From Stenotrophomonas rhizophila (GTDB taxonomy: Bacteria > Pseudomonadota > Gammaproteobacteria > Xanthomonadales > Xanthomonadaceae): DNA of 64,000 nt. Positions 63,589 through 64,000 of the stretch are shown here, piece after piece. The notes beneath the pieces were generated by a model. The model searched no databases. It worked only from the letters and a program-made list of their open reading frames with translations, and was not told the origin of the DNA. How positions within the stretch are numbered: the first letter of the stretch is position 1; every line of letters begins with the position of its first letter. The DNA is taken from positions 1,919,501-1,983,500 of the forward strand of contig NZ_CP016294.1 of NCBI RefSeq assembly GCF_001704155.1, read 5' to 3'. A program made the position numbers and the translations under genes.

Positions 63589-64000
63589 AGTATTGCCCTC
63601 CCGTGAGTCGCTGGAACAGCTGGACTGGGCCAAGGGCGATGGGCTGTTGCCCGTGGTGGTGCAGGACGTCGATACGCTCGCGGTGCTGATGCTGGGCTAC
63701 GCCAACGCCGAATCGCTGGCGCTGACCCTGGAAACCGGGCGCATGACCTTCTATAGCCGCAGCAAGCAGCGGCTTTGGACCAAGGGCGAATCGTCCGGCA
63801 ACGTGCTGGCGGTGGTCGCCGTGCGCGTGGACTGCGACCGCGACACCCTGCTGGTGAGCGCGCGCCCGGCCGGCCCGACCTGCCATACCGGCAGCGAAAG
63901 CTGCTTCGCCCAGGCGCCCGGCAATTTCCTCGGTCGCCTCGACGCGCTGGTGCGCGAACGCGAACAGCAGCGCCCGGCCAACAGCTACACCACCACCCTG
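63578..64000 (+). CDS. hisI: Phosphoribosyl-AMP cyclohydrolase/phosphoribosyl-ATP pyrophosphatase (partial)
   Basis: The frame opens with the ATG at 63578, overlapping hisF by 11 bases, and runs off the window after 141 codons. The N-terminal HisI domain is complete, with WTKGESSGN and the zinc cysteines in CDRD and CHTGSESCF (about residues 92-113). The last residues look like the start of the HisE domain, so the full gene is probably the fused hisIE that ends the operon. Confidence 0.92.
   Translation, partial: MSIEVLPSRESLEQLDWAKGDGLLPVVVQDVDTLAVLMLGYANAESLALTLETGRMTFYSRSKQRLWTKGESSGNVLAVVAVRVDCDRDTLLVSARPAGPTCHTGSESCFAQAPGNFLGRLDALVREREQQRPANSYTTTL

Overview
The window is GC-rich chromosomal DNA packed with conserved core genes, from a gammaproteobacterium of the Xanthomonas/Stenotrophomonas group (Lysobacteraceae). 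The reasons are the gene content and order (ndk-rlmN-pilW-rodZ-bamB-der, guaB-guaA, a thrLABC operon and a hisGDCBHAFI operon led by a TrpR-like regulator) and many short intergenic hairpins preceded by GTAG. Those hairpins resemble the SMAG repeats I recall from Stenotrophomonas maltophilia. The genus is an inference. I see no transposase, phage gene or CRISPR array.

Region by region: 1-2.8 kb holds a WbpM/CapD-type nucleotide-sugar dehydratase and galU (surface polysaccharide). 2.9-7.3 kb holds a minus-strand beta-oxidation pair (thiolase, and a bifunctional enzyme of FadN domain order) plus a PsrA-like TetR regulator with a PsrA-type operator. 7.5-15.4 kb is a plus-strand housekeeping run: ndk, rlmN, pilW, rodZ, YfgM-like, bamB, der, and moeB with an N-terminal rhodanese domain. 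15.5-21.6 kb holds a Kef-type antiporter, folD, guaB and guaA. 21.7-27.2 kb is a minus-strand signalling pair: a 1475-residue hybrid histidine kinase and a REC-HD-GYP response regulator. 27.3-31.6 kb is accessory: a TetR gene and a small membrane protein sharing an operator, then a discoidin plus six-hairpin-glycosidase-like exoenzyme. 31.8-37 kb holds a DUF3592 protein, an uncharacterised two-gene module (HTH plus degenerate ATPase; membrane AAA ATPase with a pilin-like periplasmic domain) and an APH-like kinase. 37-43.4 kb is a minus-strand run: EamA transporter, murB, pyrD, methyltransferase, DUF4190, SDR and ALDH7. 43.6-48.5 kb holds kdsA, tRNA-Arg(CCU), a polyproline microprotein, a PA2169-like protein, a small hypothetical, a GNAT, an AraC regulator and an EamA transporter. 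48.5-53.6 kb is the threonine operon with a threonine-rich leader peptide and attenuator. 53.7-56.1 kb holds an FNR-like regulator and hisS. 56.1-56.8 kb is a gene-free repeat region with a large inverted repeat. 56.8 kb to the end is the histidine operon, cut off inside hisIE.

Two amino-acid operons here use different control logic. The thr operon has a Thr/Ile-rich leader peptide with competing RNA hairpins. The his operon has no leader peptide; its first gene is a TrpR/YerC-like regulator preceded by a palindrome with two 11-bp arms. The most novel-looking content is the HTH/AAA module at 32.4-35.9 kb and the inverted repeat at 56.2-56.6 kb, whose two copies show paired substitutions that keep their hairpin arms complementary.
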